Part shown: positions 5,845-14,537 of the stretch, piece by piece
Layout of the letters: each line of letters opens with the position of its first letter
How positions within the stretch are numbered: the first letter of the stretch is position 1
Assembly (NCBI GenBank): GCA_947624375.1
Contig: CANQKD010000021.1
Location: forward strand, 1-32,656
DNA: 32,656 bases
Reading direction: 5' to 3'
DNA from: an uncultured Clostridia bacterium
Lineage (GTDB): Bacteria > Bacillota > Clostridia > Oscillospirales > Ruminococcaceae
Position numbers and translations under genes: made by a program
Notes under the pieces: generated by a model
What the model saw: only the letters and a program-made list of their open reading frames with translations
Databases searched by the model: none
What the model was told of the DNA's origin: nothing

Positions 5845-8256
5845 CTAAACCTTCTTCAGCCTTATTTCTGCTGTGAAGACGTCGCCGTCGGGGGTGACGG
5901 TGAAGCTGCCGCCGCACGCTTGCGTGAAGCTCTTCGCTATCGAAAGCCCGAGCCCGTTGCCCTCGCCTGTTCGTGACTTACTGCCGCGGACAAACCGCTC
6001 TGTAATTTCATCACCCGTAAAGTCCATTTCATATGATGCGATATTCTTCACGGTGATGATCGCTTCGGTCCCGCTCTCGGTCAGCGTGAGATATATACGC
6101 GTATTTTCCAGCGAATATTTAAGCGCGTTATCTACTACGTTCTGTATTATTCTGTACAGTTTTTTACCCTCGCCGATGACCTTTACAGACTGAGGCAATA
6201 TCTCTGATCTCACATCTCTGCCATAGCGGTTTATTTTATCTTCCATATCGGCAAGCACCTGACGCACCAAAATTACAGCATCTAATTCTTCGAGCTTTAT
6301 GTCTGTTTCGCTGGTGGCTTTGGCAAGGTCGAACAGATCGCTTATCATGGCGTTCAGACGTTCGGTCTTTCTGATAAGGATATTTACATAATCTTTCGCT
6401 TCGTCGGGCAGGTCTTCTTTTGAGAGCAGGTCAACATAACTGGTTATAGATGTTAGCGGAGTTTTGAGGTCGTGCGACACGTTGGTGACGAGGTCAATTT
6501 TCATACGCTCGGACTTTATCTGCTCATCGACGACTTTTGTAACGCTTTCGGAGATGTTATTGAGATCCTGCTGTGCTTTATAGTTTACGTCCCATTCTTT
6601 GACATCGGTCACGGAATAATCGCCGTTGCGGACATCTTCGATACGCTTGGTGAGCTTTGCTACCGAGACGGCATCTACAATTTCAAAAAACATATATACT
6701 ATCGCAAGCAGCACACAGGCAAAGATAAACACTTCGGGATCCATAGTGACAAGCAGTACAAAGAATGCTAGTATAGCAAGTATGCCCAGCCTTAGCAGGA
6801 AGCGTTTCATAAAGGCGGTATTGGTGGCTCTGCCGAAAGAGAGAAATGCATTTCTGACGACTTTGCACGCCTTTTTTGTTATACGCCAGAGGAGTTTGAG
6901 AATTTTGACAATAAGCGAATCTTTGATAAAATGCTTGGTCTTAAACTTATTGACTATCGCGCCTGTTACGAGAACGCCTGTTATAGTTGCTGCGCCCACG
7001 CCTGCCGAGACAGCGATGCGTATGAACATATCGTTTAGCAGAGAGTCTGCAAAGGCTTCGGCGGTGTAGCTGTACCAATAACCGTACATACCGATGCCGC
7101 CCAGAAATTCGTCTATCAGCACGACCGCGATAAAGACGAGAAATGCAAATGCTGCAAGGTATATTTCGGTATACATTTTATCAAGGAATGACAGTCTGTA
7201 GCGGCCTTGCTCTGCATCATAGCCGCAGAAGACCCAGTAGACAACGGCTATAACGAACGCCGCTGCCAGAATTGCGCACAGGGTTATAATATAGCGCGCT
7301 TCTTTGGTATAATAATTTGCGAGGATATTTTCGTTTGCCTCATAGTCGCGTATGGCTGATTCGGCGGGAGAGATACATATTCTTATATCGTTTCGCGCGA
7401 TGCCGTAGTTTCCCGGTGATGTAAACATATTGCCTTCTTCGCGGGCTTCTATCCATTTATGGGCTTCAAGGTCATAAATGGCGACGGTATTGTCATACTC
7501 ATCAACGCGGAAAATACGGGCATCTTCTATATTATTCTGCATTATATCGCCAAGGACAGTAGAAAGTTCTGATGTATCGTAAATAAAATAGGGGGTGCAG
7601 TCAAGTATGAGGTCATCGCTTGATGGCAGGGGAGTTGAGCCGTCTGTTTTATAGTAATACTTCAGATTATCTTCATAATAATAAGGAAGGTCGGTGGTAT
7701 CAAAATCATAGATGTTATAGACAGTGCCGTATACAACATACTGCGTAAGGCCGTATGATGTGGTATAGATATAGCAATTGGGAAGACTGACATAGTCTCC
7801 TTTTTGCGGATAGGAAGTGCCGTTATACGTTGCCTCAATGGCATAGCCGGTATTGCGCAGATCGTCTATCGTTTTATCGGTATTTGAAAGATCTATATTT
7901 CCGCAGACTGCGTGGTATTCAAGGTTTTCAAAATCATCTATAACAACTGCGCCGTCTTCGATAACGCCCCAGTTATCAAAGAGTTTTTCAAGAGCTGCCT
8001 GATGATATTCATTCACGGTATAGTTGCCGCTGCCATCGGTGTTGGCAAGATACATATTGGTTGCGACCCAAAGCTGTGTATACAGGTCGGCGACGCCGCG
8101 CATATAGTCGGAACTGTAGAGGTAGTTATCGTAGTGCTCTTCGTTTTCGGGGGCGTTCACTGCGATATCGAGAAAGCCGAGCGCGGTGGAGGTGACAATT
8201 GCGAATATTATTGCTATAAGCACGGCGCGTGATATTCTCTTTTTCAGGATTTTCAT
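5845..8256 (-). CDS. Membrane sensor histidine kinase with large extracytoplasmic domain
   Basis: Kinase of a two-component system; autophosphorylates on His and passes the phosphate to the regulator encoded 33 bp upstream. From the ATG at 8256 it is 803 aa. Order: TM1 (about 11-32); an extracytoplasmic domain of about 290 residues rich in Tyr, Asp and Asn; then TM segments at about 322-345, 365-388, 411-436 and 486-528; a HAMP-like linker (530-565); HisKA with VSHDLKTPLTS (His595); HATPase_c with NVVDNALKYS and GEGNGLGLSIAK. All catalytic motifs are intact. A GTG at 8265 is in frame, but the ribosome site AGGTG overlaps it and suits the ATG at 8256. Five or more membrane segments between sensor and HAMP is unusual for an OmpR-type partner kinase. 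The ligand is unknown and no target transporter is adjacent. Confidence 0.93.
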   Translation of the reverse strand: MKILKKRISRAVLIAIIFAIVTSTALGFLDIAVNAPENEEHYDNYLYSSDYMRGVADLYTQLWVATNMYLANTDGSGNYTVNEYHQAALEKLFDNWGVIEDGAVVIDDFENLEYHAVCGNIDLSNTDKTIDDLRNTGYAIEATYNGTSYPQKGDYVSLPNCYIYTTSYGLTQYVVYGTVYNIYDFDTTDLPYYYEDNLKYYYKTDGSTPLPSSDDLILDCTPYFIYDTSELSTVLGDIMQNNIEDARIFRVDEYDNTVAIYDLEAHKWIEAREEGNMFTSPGNYGIARNDIRICISPAESAIRDYEANENILANYYTKEARYIITLCAILAAAFVIAVVYWVFCGYDAEQGRYRLSFLDKMYTEIYLAAFAFLVFIAVVLIDEFLGGIGMYGYWYSYTAEAFADSLLNDMFIRIAVSAGVGAATITGVLVTGAIVNKFKTKHFIKDSLIVKILKLLWRITKKACKVVRNAFLSFGRATNTAFMKRFLLRLGILAILAFFVLLVTMDPEVFIFACVLLAIVYMFFEIVDAVSVAKLTKRIEDVRNGDYSVTDVKEWDVNYKAQQDLNNISESVTKVVDEQIKSERMKIDLVTNVSHDLKTPLTSITSYVDLLSKEDLPDEAKDYVNILIRKTERLNAMISDLFDLAKATSETDIKLEELDAVILVRQVLADMEDKINRYGRDVRSEILPQSVKVIGEGKKLYRIIQNVVDNALKYSLENTRIYLTLTESGTEAIITVKNIASYEMDFTGDEITERFVRGSKSRTGEGNGLGLSIAKSFTQACGGSFTVTPDGDVFTAEIRLKKV

Positions 8257-8289
8257 AAAATTCACCTGCTTTGCTGTAAGTGCGATAGA

Positions 8290-9003
8290 TCAGAATTTTT
8301 CTATTTTGTAGCCTATTCCCCACACGACCTTTAAGTATTTAGGTTCTGCGGGGTTTATTTCGATCTTCTCTCTTATATGGCGGATATGCACCATTACGGT
8401 ATTTTCAACGGCATAGGATTCTTCTTTCCAGCACTTGGAGTAGATCTCCTCTGCGGAAAAGACCCTGCCTGCGTTCTCCATAAGCAGCTCGACTATTTTA
8501 TACTCTGTTGCTGTAAGGCGGACGGGTTCGCCGTCTATATACAGCTGCTTGGCGGCTTTATCGACCGAGAGGCTGCCGTTTTTTATATCCATTTTGCCCA
8601 TAGTTTCGCCTGCCGAGCCTAGACTCAGATACCTGCGGAGGTTGGAGCGCACTCTGGCGACGAGCTCCATCGGGTTATAGGGTTTTGTAACGTAGTCGTC
8701 AGCGCCGATGGAGAGCCCCAGAATTTTGTCGGTATCCTCCGACTTGGCGGAGAGGACGATTATGGGGATATTTCTGCTCTGGCGAATTTTCATCATAGCC
8801 GAGAGCCCGTCGAGCTTGGGCATCATGACGTCCATTAAAATGAGCTGGATATCGTTTTGTGCGAGGCAGTCGAGCGCCTGCATACCGTCGTAGGCTTTTA
8901 TGGTTTTGAAGCCCTCGATCTCCAGCAGTTTGCAAATGGCGTTGACTATATCTCTGTCGTCGTCAACGACAAGTATTACGGCGTTTTCGGTGGTTGGGGT
9001 CAT
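8290..9003 (-). CDS. OmpR/PhoB-family response regulator
   Basis: A 237-aa transcription regulator. The receiver domain (residues 6-120) has the acidic pocket DDD (14-16), the phospho-acceptor Asp58 in ILMDVMMPKLDG, a Ser85 switch and the conserved Lys107 in VTKPYNP. The C-terminal winged helix (about 140-235) has LTATEYKIVELLMENAG and ENTVMVHIRHIREKI, typical of OmpR/PhoB DNA-binding domains. A longer ORF extends to 9120, but the ATG at 9003 is preceded by AAGGAG at 8 bp and everything upstream is intergenic repeat sequence. It precedes the histidine kinase in one transcript. The regulon is unknown. Confidence 0.96.
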   Translation of the reverse strand: MTPTTENAVILVVDDDRDIVNAICKLLEIEGFKTIKAYDGMQALDCLAQNDIQLILMDVMMPKLDGLSAMMKIRQSRNIPIIVLSAKSEDTDKILGLSIGADDYVTKPYNPMELVARVRSNLRRYLSLGSAGETMGKMDIKNGSLSVDKAAKQLYIDGEPVRLTATEYKIVELLMENAGRVFSAEEIYSKCWKEESYAVENTVMVHIRHIREKIEINPAEPKYLKVVWGIGYKIEKF

Positions 9004-9009
9004 ATGATT

Positions 9010-9222
9010 GATCTCCTTCTTTTTATATTTTGCGCTTACGCGCAAGCCTGCGGAGCTGTTCACCGCCCCACTGAAATTTGGCTTTCTTCTCATTTTGAGC
9101 GTGCTATTACTTTCGCGCAACTCTTTTCGAGGGGTAGCGGTCGCAAGCGACCGCGTGAAGAATTGGGCAACAATATATAAAAGCCCAATTCTTCTGCACT
9201 TCGCTTCGCGAAGTGTGCCATA
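9010..9222. repeat. Repeat block with four strong hairpins upstream of the regulator
   Basis: TGCGCTTACGCGCA (about 9032-9045) belongs to the GGTGAACAGCTCCGCAGG element. GCGGTCGC-AA-GCGACCGC lies at 9137-9154, AAGAATTGGGC / GCCCAATTCTT (11 bp, loop 14) at 9158-9193, and GCACTTCGC-TTC-GCGAAGTG from 9196. The last two are joined by the same CTGCACTT linker as the unrelated hairpins at 897-952. The regulator transcript would start within or beyond this block; no clear promoter was found. Confidence 0.75.
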
Positions 9223-9490
9223 GAGGATATAGGGGGTAAATCTGTCAGGAAGGGCGCGCGCTTTACCCCCTACCCTAAGGTTTTCCCCTCGAGCTCCCTA
9301 TTCCTTATCCACACCCTCAACCACGCGCTGCGCCTTGGTGGTATTTCGCGACCTCTTCGCTCGGAACTTCGTGCCTTTGAGATTACGGCTAAATAGCGAA
9401 ATACGCATAGGTTTTGTTTGCAAGGCAACGGAGGTCAGTAGTGCGGGAACATGAATTGCAATGTGCTGCGGAATATTCGCAGTACAGTCA
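9223..9490. other. Gene-free stretch with two long-range stems
   Basis: No ORF or known repeat family. An 11-bp perfect inverted repeat TAGGGGGTAAA / TTTACCCCCTA spans about 9229-9275. A 9-bp pair GTATTTCGC / GCGAAATAC spans about 9341-9404, with a further possible extension. A structured RNA is possible but unproven. No promoter or terminator evidence was seen. Confidence 0.4.
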
Positions 9491-9499
9491 AGTCCAAAC

Positions 9500-9790
9500 T
9501 TCTTGCCTCTTGCTTCTAGTTGTGAACCGCGGAAATGACGGCTTAGCGCAAGCGTCAGAAAAGCATTTCTAACTTCTAACTTCTAACATCTAGCCTCTAG
9601 CAGCGGAGCGCACGTTGTGTTTTGTGGGGCTCTGCCGGCGTTCGCTTGCGAACGCTACGACCCATGCAAGCCTTTTGAAAAAGGCTTGACCGAAAACTTT
9701 TCCTTTTTTGACAAGACTTGAAGCCTTTGTGTACTGTGGGGCAACGTGTGCGCTCCTGCGCTGCGCGTAAGCGCAACAATAATTCACTAT
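9500..9790 (-). repeat. Heptad-arm repeat copy 7 and GTTTTCGGTCAAG-core repeat copy 3
   Basis: A heptad-arm unit at 9500-9602 (minus-strand order: GARGTTA arm, spacer, GARGCAA arm) is followed at 9610-9720 by the second family, with AAGCCTTTTGAAAAAGGCTT and GTTCGCTTGCGAAC hairpins, and then by the ACGTGTGCGCTCCTGCG / GCGCGTAAGCGCAA element (9744-9777), also seen at 2992-3025. Confidence 0.8.
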
Positions 9791-9854
9791 ACCTATTGTA
9801 TCACTCATTTCTTAAATTGCAACTGCTGAAAGTCTTAAATAATTCTTAATATCA

Positions 9855-9893
9855 CAAAAAAGCAGGGTAGAGCTTTTTACCCGTACCCTGCTT
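9855..9893 (-). terminator. Terminator of the glycogen phosphorylase gene
   Basis: On the minus strand a 10-bp stem AAGCAGGGTA / TACCCTGCTT with a 14-nt loop is followed by six T residues, 16 bp after the glgP stop. Confidence 0.92.
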
Positions 9894-9908
9894 GATAGTG
9901 TGATCTTG

Positions 9909-12326
9909 TTATTTGGTAAGTCCCCAGATGTCGCGGGCGTACTCGGTTACGGCTCTGTCGGCTGAGAAGATGCCTGCTCCTGCTATATTAGCAAGGCTCA
10001 TCTTCTGCCACTTCATTCTGTCTTCGTAACACTCGGATGCATACCTCTGGGCGTTTACGTAAGACTGGAAGTCAGCCAGTGTCATATAGCTGTCGGAAGT
10101 TTTCAGCATGGCAGCTATCTCGTTGAACTCCTGACCGTTTATGCCGTACTGGAGGGTATCGACTGCTTTCTTTATAACGGGGTCGTTGTTGTAATAGCTC
10201 TGGGGGTCATAGCTGCTCTTGAGCGCGTTTACCTCGTCAACATTCATACCGAAGATGATAATGTTATCATCGCCGACCGCGTCGTGTATCTCTACATTCG
10301 CGCCGTCAAGCGTACCGAGTGTAACAGCGCCGTTTATCATAAGCTTCATGTTGCCGGTGCCGCTTGCCTCGGTTCCTGCAAGTGATATCTGCTCTGAAAT
10401 ATCGGCGGCAGGCATGAGTATCTCTGACAGCGATACGCAATAGTCTTCAAGGAAAATTACAGACAGCTTTTCGGAAAGCTTCTTGTCTTTTTTAAGCTCC
10501 TCTGAGATATTCCAGATAAGTTTGATTATCTGCTTTGCCATATAGTAGCCGGGGGCTGCCTTTGCGGCGAATATATAAGTCTTCGGTGTGAAAGGCGCAT
10601 CGGGGTTCTCTTTCAGATAGTTATACTGCGAGATGATATGCAGGGCATTGAGCTGCTGGCGCTTATACTCGTGCAGTCTCTTTACCTGAACATCAAATAT
10701 AGACTCGGTATTGAGCACCACGCCGTACTGGTTCTTGACATATTTCGCGAAAGCTGCTTTGTTATCCTGCTTTATCTTATAGAGGCTTTCAAGGACTGCT
10801 TTGTCATCTTTGAATACTGTAAGCTTTGAAAGCTCGCTGGCATCTTTCAAGAAGCCCTTGCCGATTTTCTCGGTGAGCAGCTTTGTAAGACCCTCATTGG
10901 ACTGATACAGCCAGCGCCTATAGGCTATGCCGTTTGTAACGTTCTTGAACTTGGTAGGAGTATCTGCATACTCGTTGGCAAAAGTTTCTTTCTTTATAAT
11001 ATCGGAGTGGATCTTGGCAACGCCGTTGATAGAGTGGCAGGCATGGCAGCACAGTGTTGCCATTTTGCACTGGTTGTTCTCTATGATAGACATACTTGTT
11101 ACCTTTGCCTGATCCTCGTATCTCTCACACAGGGAGCGGCAGTAACGCTCGTTTATCTCAACGATTATCGAGAATATTCTCGGTGTTACGCTCTTTAGAA
11201 GGTTGCAGTCCCATCTTTCAAGGGCTTCGGGCATAACGGTATGGTTAGTATATGCAAAAGTGTTGGTAACGATATGCCATGCTTTATCCCACGAATAGCC
11301 GCAGTCATCGAGCAATATTCTCATAAGCTCTGGGATAGCGAGCGTGGGGTGGGTATCGTTTATATGGATAGCTACTTTTTCGTGGAGGTTATCGAGCGTG
11401 CCGTATGCTCTCATATGTCTGTCAACTATATCGCCTATAGATGCTGCGCAGAGGAAATACTGCTGACGAAGACGGAGCGATTTGCCCTCGGCGTGGTTAT
11501 CGTTGGGGTAAAGCACCTTTGTGATAGCCTGCGAGATTATATTCTGACCGAGAGCTTTCTGGTAGTCGCCTTTGTTGAACATATTCATATCAAATGACGG
11601 GCACTCGGCTCTCCACAGTCTTAAACACGAAACTGCTTTGCTGTCATAGCCGGAAACCATCATATCGTAAGGAACGGCGAGGACTGTGGTATAGTCTTCG
11701 TGTGTTACGCAGTGGTACTGGTTATCCCAGTATTCTTTCAGAACGCCGTCAAAATGCACTTCTACGGCTCTTTCGGGGTGGGGGAGCAGCCATGCTTTGC
11801 CGCCCGGCAGCCAGTTATCGGGAAGCTCGGTCTGCCAGCCGTCAACTATCTTCTGCTTGAAAATGCCGTACTCATAGCAGATAGAATAGCCTGTTGCGTG
11901 GAAGCCCTGAGCTGCGAGCGCATCGAGGTAGCAGGCGGCAAGTCTGCCCAGACCGCCATTGCCAAGGCCTGCATCGGGTTCCTGCTCGTAGATGCTGTTT
12001 ATGTTTATGCCGTAATCTTTGAGCATATCGGTCGCTTCTTTGACCATTTCAAGGTTATAGAGACTGGTTTTCAGCGAACGGCCCATGAGAAATTCCATGG
12101 AGAGGTAGTAGACTTTCTTCTTGCCTGCCGATTCGGTCCTTATGGTGAATTTGTGCCTTTTATCTCTCAAAAGCTTTACTACCACGCTTGCGAGAGCTTC
12201 ATATATCTGTTTATCGGAAGCTTCGTTGGGGGTCATCTGCATTTCGTCGTGCATATAGGCCTCAAATTTTTCTTTGAGCTCCTTTTTGGTGATGGTTTTT
12301 GATGTTGACTTGGTGGTCTGTGCCAT
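9909..12326 (-). CDS. glgP: Glycogen/maltodextrin phosphorylase
   Basis: It phosphorolyses alpha-1,4-glucan chains to glucose-1-phosphate using pyridoxal phosphate, in the cytoplasm. It is 805 aa from the ATG at 12326, the usual GT35 length. Visible motifs are GLGNGGLGRLAACYLD near residue 110, HINDTHPTLAIPE, VKRLHEYKRQQLN and EASGTGNMKLMINGAVTLG, where the Lys binds PLP. The ATG at 12326 follows AGGAGG at about 6 bp; an in-frame extension to 12413 crosses the promoter and is rejected. The N-terminal charged tail (about 20 residues rich in Thr and Lys) precedes the conserved fold. It has its own promoter and terminator, so it is a monocistronic unit, divergent from the phage-derived module. 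Chain-length preference cannot be told. Confidence 0.98.
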   Translation of the reverse strand: MAQTTKSTSKTITKKELKEKFEAYMHDEMQMTPNEASDKQIYEALASVVVKLLRDKRHKFTIRTESAGKKKVYYLSMEFLMGRSLKTSLYNLEMVKEATDMLKDYGININSIYEQEPDAGLGNGGLGRLAACYLDALAAQGFHATGYSICYEYGIFKQKIVDGWQTELPDNWLPGGKAWLLPHPERAVEVHFDGVLKEYWDNQYHCVTHEDYTTVLAVPYDMMVSGYDSKAVSCLRLWRAECPSFDMNMFNKGDYQKALGQNIISQAITKVLYPNDNHAEGKSLRLRQQYFLCAASIGDIVDRHMRAYGTLDNLHEKVAIHINDTHPTLAIPELMRILLDDCGYSWDKAWHIVTNTFAYTNHTVMPEALERWDCNLLKSVTPRIFSIIVEINERYCRSLCERYEDQAKVTSMSIIENNQCKMATLCCHACHSINGVAKIHSDIIKKETFANEYADTPTKFKNVTNGIAYRRWLYQSNEGLTKLLTEKIGKGFLKDASELSKLTVFKDDKAVLESLYKIKQDNKAAFAKYVKNQYGVVLNTESIFDVQVKRLHEYKRQQLNALHIISQYNYLKENPDAPFTPKTYIFAAKAAPGYYMAKQIIKLIWNISEELKKDKKLSEKLSVIFLEDYCVSLSEILMPAADISEQISLAGTEASGTGNMKLMINGAVTLGTLDGANVEIHDAVGDDNIIIFGMNVDEVNALKSSYDPQSYYNNDPVIKKAVDTLQYGINGQEFNEIAAMLKTSDSYMTLADFQSYVNAQRYASECYEDRMKWQKMSLANIAGAGIFSADRAVTEYARDIWGLTK

Positions 12327-12404
12327 GATATTTCCTCCTAGAATTATGTTAAAGCCCTGAAATACGGGCGGTTGCCGCTTGTTTATAGGCAAAAAGATAA
12401 TATT

Positions 12405-12433
12405 ATTATACATATTAAATCAATTCAATTCAA
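12405..12433 (-). promoter_or_regulatory. glgP promoter
   Basis: On the minus strand TTGAAT (12433-12428), a 17-bp spacer and TATAAT (12410-12405), about 80 bp before the glgP ATG. This is a near-consensus housekeeping sigma promoter. Confidence 0.85.
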
Positions 12434-12557
12434 CAATTTTTTATGAATAAGTTCATTTATTTATCAAAAGATATGTACTTTCGGGAGTGAAAACATACAT
12501 TTATTATACATATAAGATGTGGAAAGCGGCAAAAAAGCCTTTTTATGGCGGCGATAG

Positions 12558-12585
12558 TTGCCGCTTCGGCGCAAAGTGCTATAAT
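12558..12585 (+). promoter_or_regulatory. Likely promoter of the phage-derived module
   Basis: TTGCCG (12558-12563), a 16-bp spacer and TATAAT (12580-12585) with a TGC extended -10, about 150 bp before the first gene. A long AT-rich leader without ORF lies between. Being a housekeeping-type promoter, it would not need a phage activator. Inferred from sequence only. Confidence 0.6.
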
Positions 12586-12732
12586 TTACGCATGAAAATT
12601 TGTGCATTATAACGATTTTATAAGAATACAAAAAATTTATAAAGAAATGTTAAACGAAAACGTATAACAATTGAGTTTTGGCGGCTGATTATGACGGGGC
12701 AAGACCTGCAAAACACTAAAAGGAGGAAACGT

Positions 12733-13245
12733 ATGCAAAAAGAAACAGAGCTTGACGAGAAGGAGAGGCGCAGAGAAATGCGCGAAAAGCGGCGGAAATT
12801 TGCCGATATCCTATCACTGAGCGGAGACCCTGTTCTGGCGGCGAGGCTTACCGGTCTTCAGCCGTGCGAGTGCGGTGACATACTGGACAAAAAGGCTATT
12901 CGCCGCAAGGTAAACAGGTATCTGCAAAACAGGCGCGAGATGTACGGCACGGTGAGGAGCGGCTTGGAGAGGATAGCTTTCAACCGCTGCAACGATGCTG
13001 TGAAGCTGGCGTTTTCAGGCAAAGAGGGCGCGGAAATTGAAGACCTTGATCTTAGCTGCATATCGGCTATTAAGCGCGACAAGGACGGCGGCGTGGACAT
13101 GAAGTTCTTTGACCGCCAGCGCGCTCTTGAAACGCTTATGCAGCTGGACGAGGCGGAAAGCTCCTGCTCGGGTGCGGAAGAATTTCTGGCGGCTGTAACG
13201 CAGAAAAACTTTGAAGCCGAGGGTGGCGGAGAAGATGAAAGCTAG
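12733..13245 (+). CDS. terS: Phage terminase small subunit
   Basis: DNA-recognition subunit of the phage packaging motor. The 170-aa protein has a basic N-terminus (KERRREMREKRRKFADIL), an HTH-like segment (DPVLAARLTGL) and the family's C-terminal signature: CNDAVKLAF, ISAIKRDKDGG and MKFFDRQRALETL. The ATG at 12733 follows AGGAGG at 6 bp. An in-frame ATG at 12691 lacks a ribosome site. It is the first gene of the module and overlaps terL by 11 bp. Codon use looks like that of the chromosomal neighbours rather than a recent import. Confidence 0.85.
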   Translation: MQKETELDEKERRREMREKRRKFADILSLSGDPVLAARLTGLQPCECGDILDKKAIRRKVNRYLQNRREMYGTVRSGLERIAFNRCNDAVKLAFSGKEGAEIEDLDLSCISAIKRDKDGGVDMKFFDRQRALETLMQLDEAESSCSGAEEFLAAVTQKNFEAEGGGEDES

Positions 13246-14497
13246 CCTTTACAGGTTCTCGCCAAAGCAGTTAAAACTTCTCAGCTGGTGGCACGACCCG
13301 AAGCTGCGGCGTTATGACGGCATAATATGCGACGGGGCGGTAAGATCGGGAAAGAGCACGTGTATGTCGCTTTCGTTCATACTGTGGGGGATAACGGCGT
13401 TCAGAGACGGGCGGTTCGGAATGTGCGGCAAGACGATAGTTTCTATAAGGCGCAACGTTTTAGAGCCGCTGAAAGTGCAGCTTTCACGCTTGGGCTTTGC
13501 GGTAAAAGACGACCGCGTGAAAAACACGGTTGACATCACACTTGGACAGCGTTCGATGAAGCTATATTTGTTCGGTGGAAAGGACGAGGGCAGCGCGGCG
13601 CTTATACAGGGCGTTACGCTATGCGGCGTATACCTTGATGAGGCTGTGCTTATGCCGCGCTCGTTTGTTGAACAGGCGGTGGCGAGGTGCTCGGTGAGCG
13701 GCTCGAAGCTGTGGTTCAACTGCAACCCCGACAACCCCTGCCACTGGTTCAAGCTGGAATGGATAGACAAGGCTGAGCAGAAGAACATTCTGCACCTGCA
13801 CTTTCTGCTGACCGACAACCCATCACTTTCGCCCGATATGATAGAGCGTTATGAGACTTTATATTCGGGAGCGTTTTACGAGCGTTTCGTACTGGGAAAG
13901 TGGTCGGCAGTCACGGGGGCGGTGTATCCCGGCTTTTCGCAAAAGAAGCACGTATTTGATACTTTACCTGCCGATGTATCATTCGTTAAGTTTGCGGCAA
14001 GCTGCGATTACGGCACTGTCAATCCTACAAGCATAGGTTTATGGGGGATAACCGACACGGGCAAGGCATACAGGCTGAAAGAATACTACTACGCATCGCG
14101 CATTACAGGGCAGCAGCGCACCGATGAGGAGCATTATGCGGCTCTTGAAAAGCTATGCGCAGGTTTTGACATTGATGTTGTGGTATGCGACCCTTCGGCA
14201 CGCTCTTTCATAGAGTGCATACGCAGGCACGGGAAGTTTTCTGTAAAAGCGGCGAAAAATGATGTTGTATACGGCATACGCAGGGTATCGGACCTATTAT
14301 GCGACGGGCGGCTGTATTTCAGCAGCTCGTGCAAAGACACGCTGCGCGAGTTTTCTCTATACCGCTGGGACGACAATTGCAGGTCGGACGTTCCCGTCAA
14401 GGAAAACGATCACGCCATGGACGACATACGGTATTTTGCAGTCGAGTGCATGGGTGAGAAAAGCGGCTTTTACGCTCTATCGGTCGACAGGGCGTAA
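13235..14497 (+). CDS. terL: Phage terminase large subunit (PBSX/Terminase_3 type)
   Basis: ATPase-nuclease that translocates DNA into proheads. The 420-aa protein has Walker A GAVRSGKST (about residues 33-41), Walker B CGVYLDEA (about 130-137) and the coupling-motif region KLWFNCNPDNP. The C-terminal nuclease has acidic residues in SCDYGTVNPTS, VVCDPSA and HAMDDIRYFA. Length and order fit PBSX/SPP1-type enzymes that make 3' overhang or headful cuts. The ATG at 13235 lies inside the terS end; TTG (13211) and GTG (13223) are in frame upstream, but the overlap start with GGCGGAG before it is preferred. All catalytic motifs appear intact, which argues against simple decay. Confidence 0.93.
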   Translation: MKASLYRFSPKQLKLLSWWHDPKLRRYDGIICDGAVRSGKSTCMSLSFILWGITAFRDGRFGMCGKTIVSIRRNVLEPLKVQLSRLGFAVKDDRVKNTVDITLGQRSMKLYLFGGKDEGSAALIQGVTLCGVYLDEAVLMPRSFVEQAVARCSVSGSKLWFNCNPDNPCHWFKLEWIDKAEQKNILHLHFLLTDNPSLSPDMIERYETLYSGAFYERFVLGKWSAVTGAVYPGFSQKKHVFDTLPADVSFVKFAASCDYGTVNPTSIGLWGITDTGKAYRLKEYYYASRITGQQRTDEEHYAALEKLCAGFDIDVVVCDPSARSFIECIRRHGKFSVKAAKNDVVYGIRRVSDLLCDGRLYFSSSCKDTLREFSLYRWDDNCRSDVPVKENDHAMDDIRYFAVECMGEKSGFYALSVDRA

Positions 14498-14537
14498 AGC
14501 AGTATTAACAATACTAAAAAAGGGGGGGCATGACAAC

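Noticed and set aside
8997-9120. Longer response regulator starting at 9120
   Set aside because: The added residues translate intergenic repeat; the AAGGAG ribosome site points to 9003.
14259-14537. Portal gene starting at 14259 inside terL
   Set aside because: The 93 extra codons lie in another frame within the conserved terL nuclease end and look unlike portal sequence.
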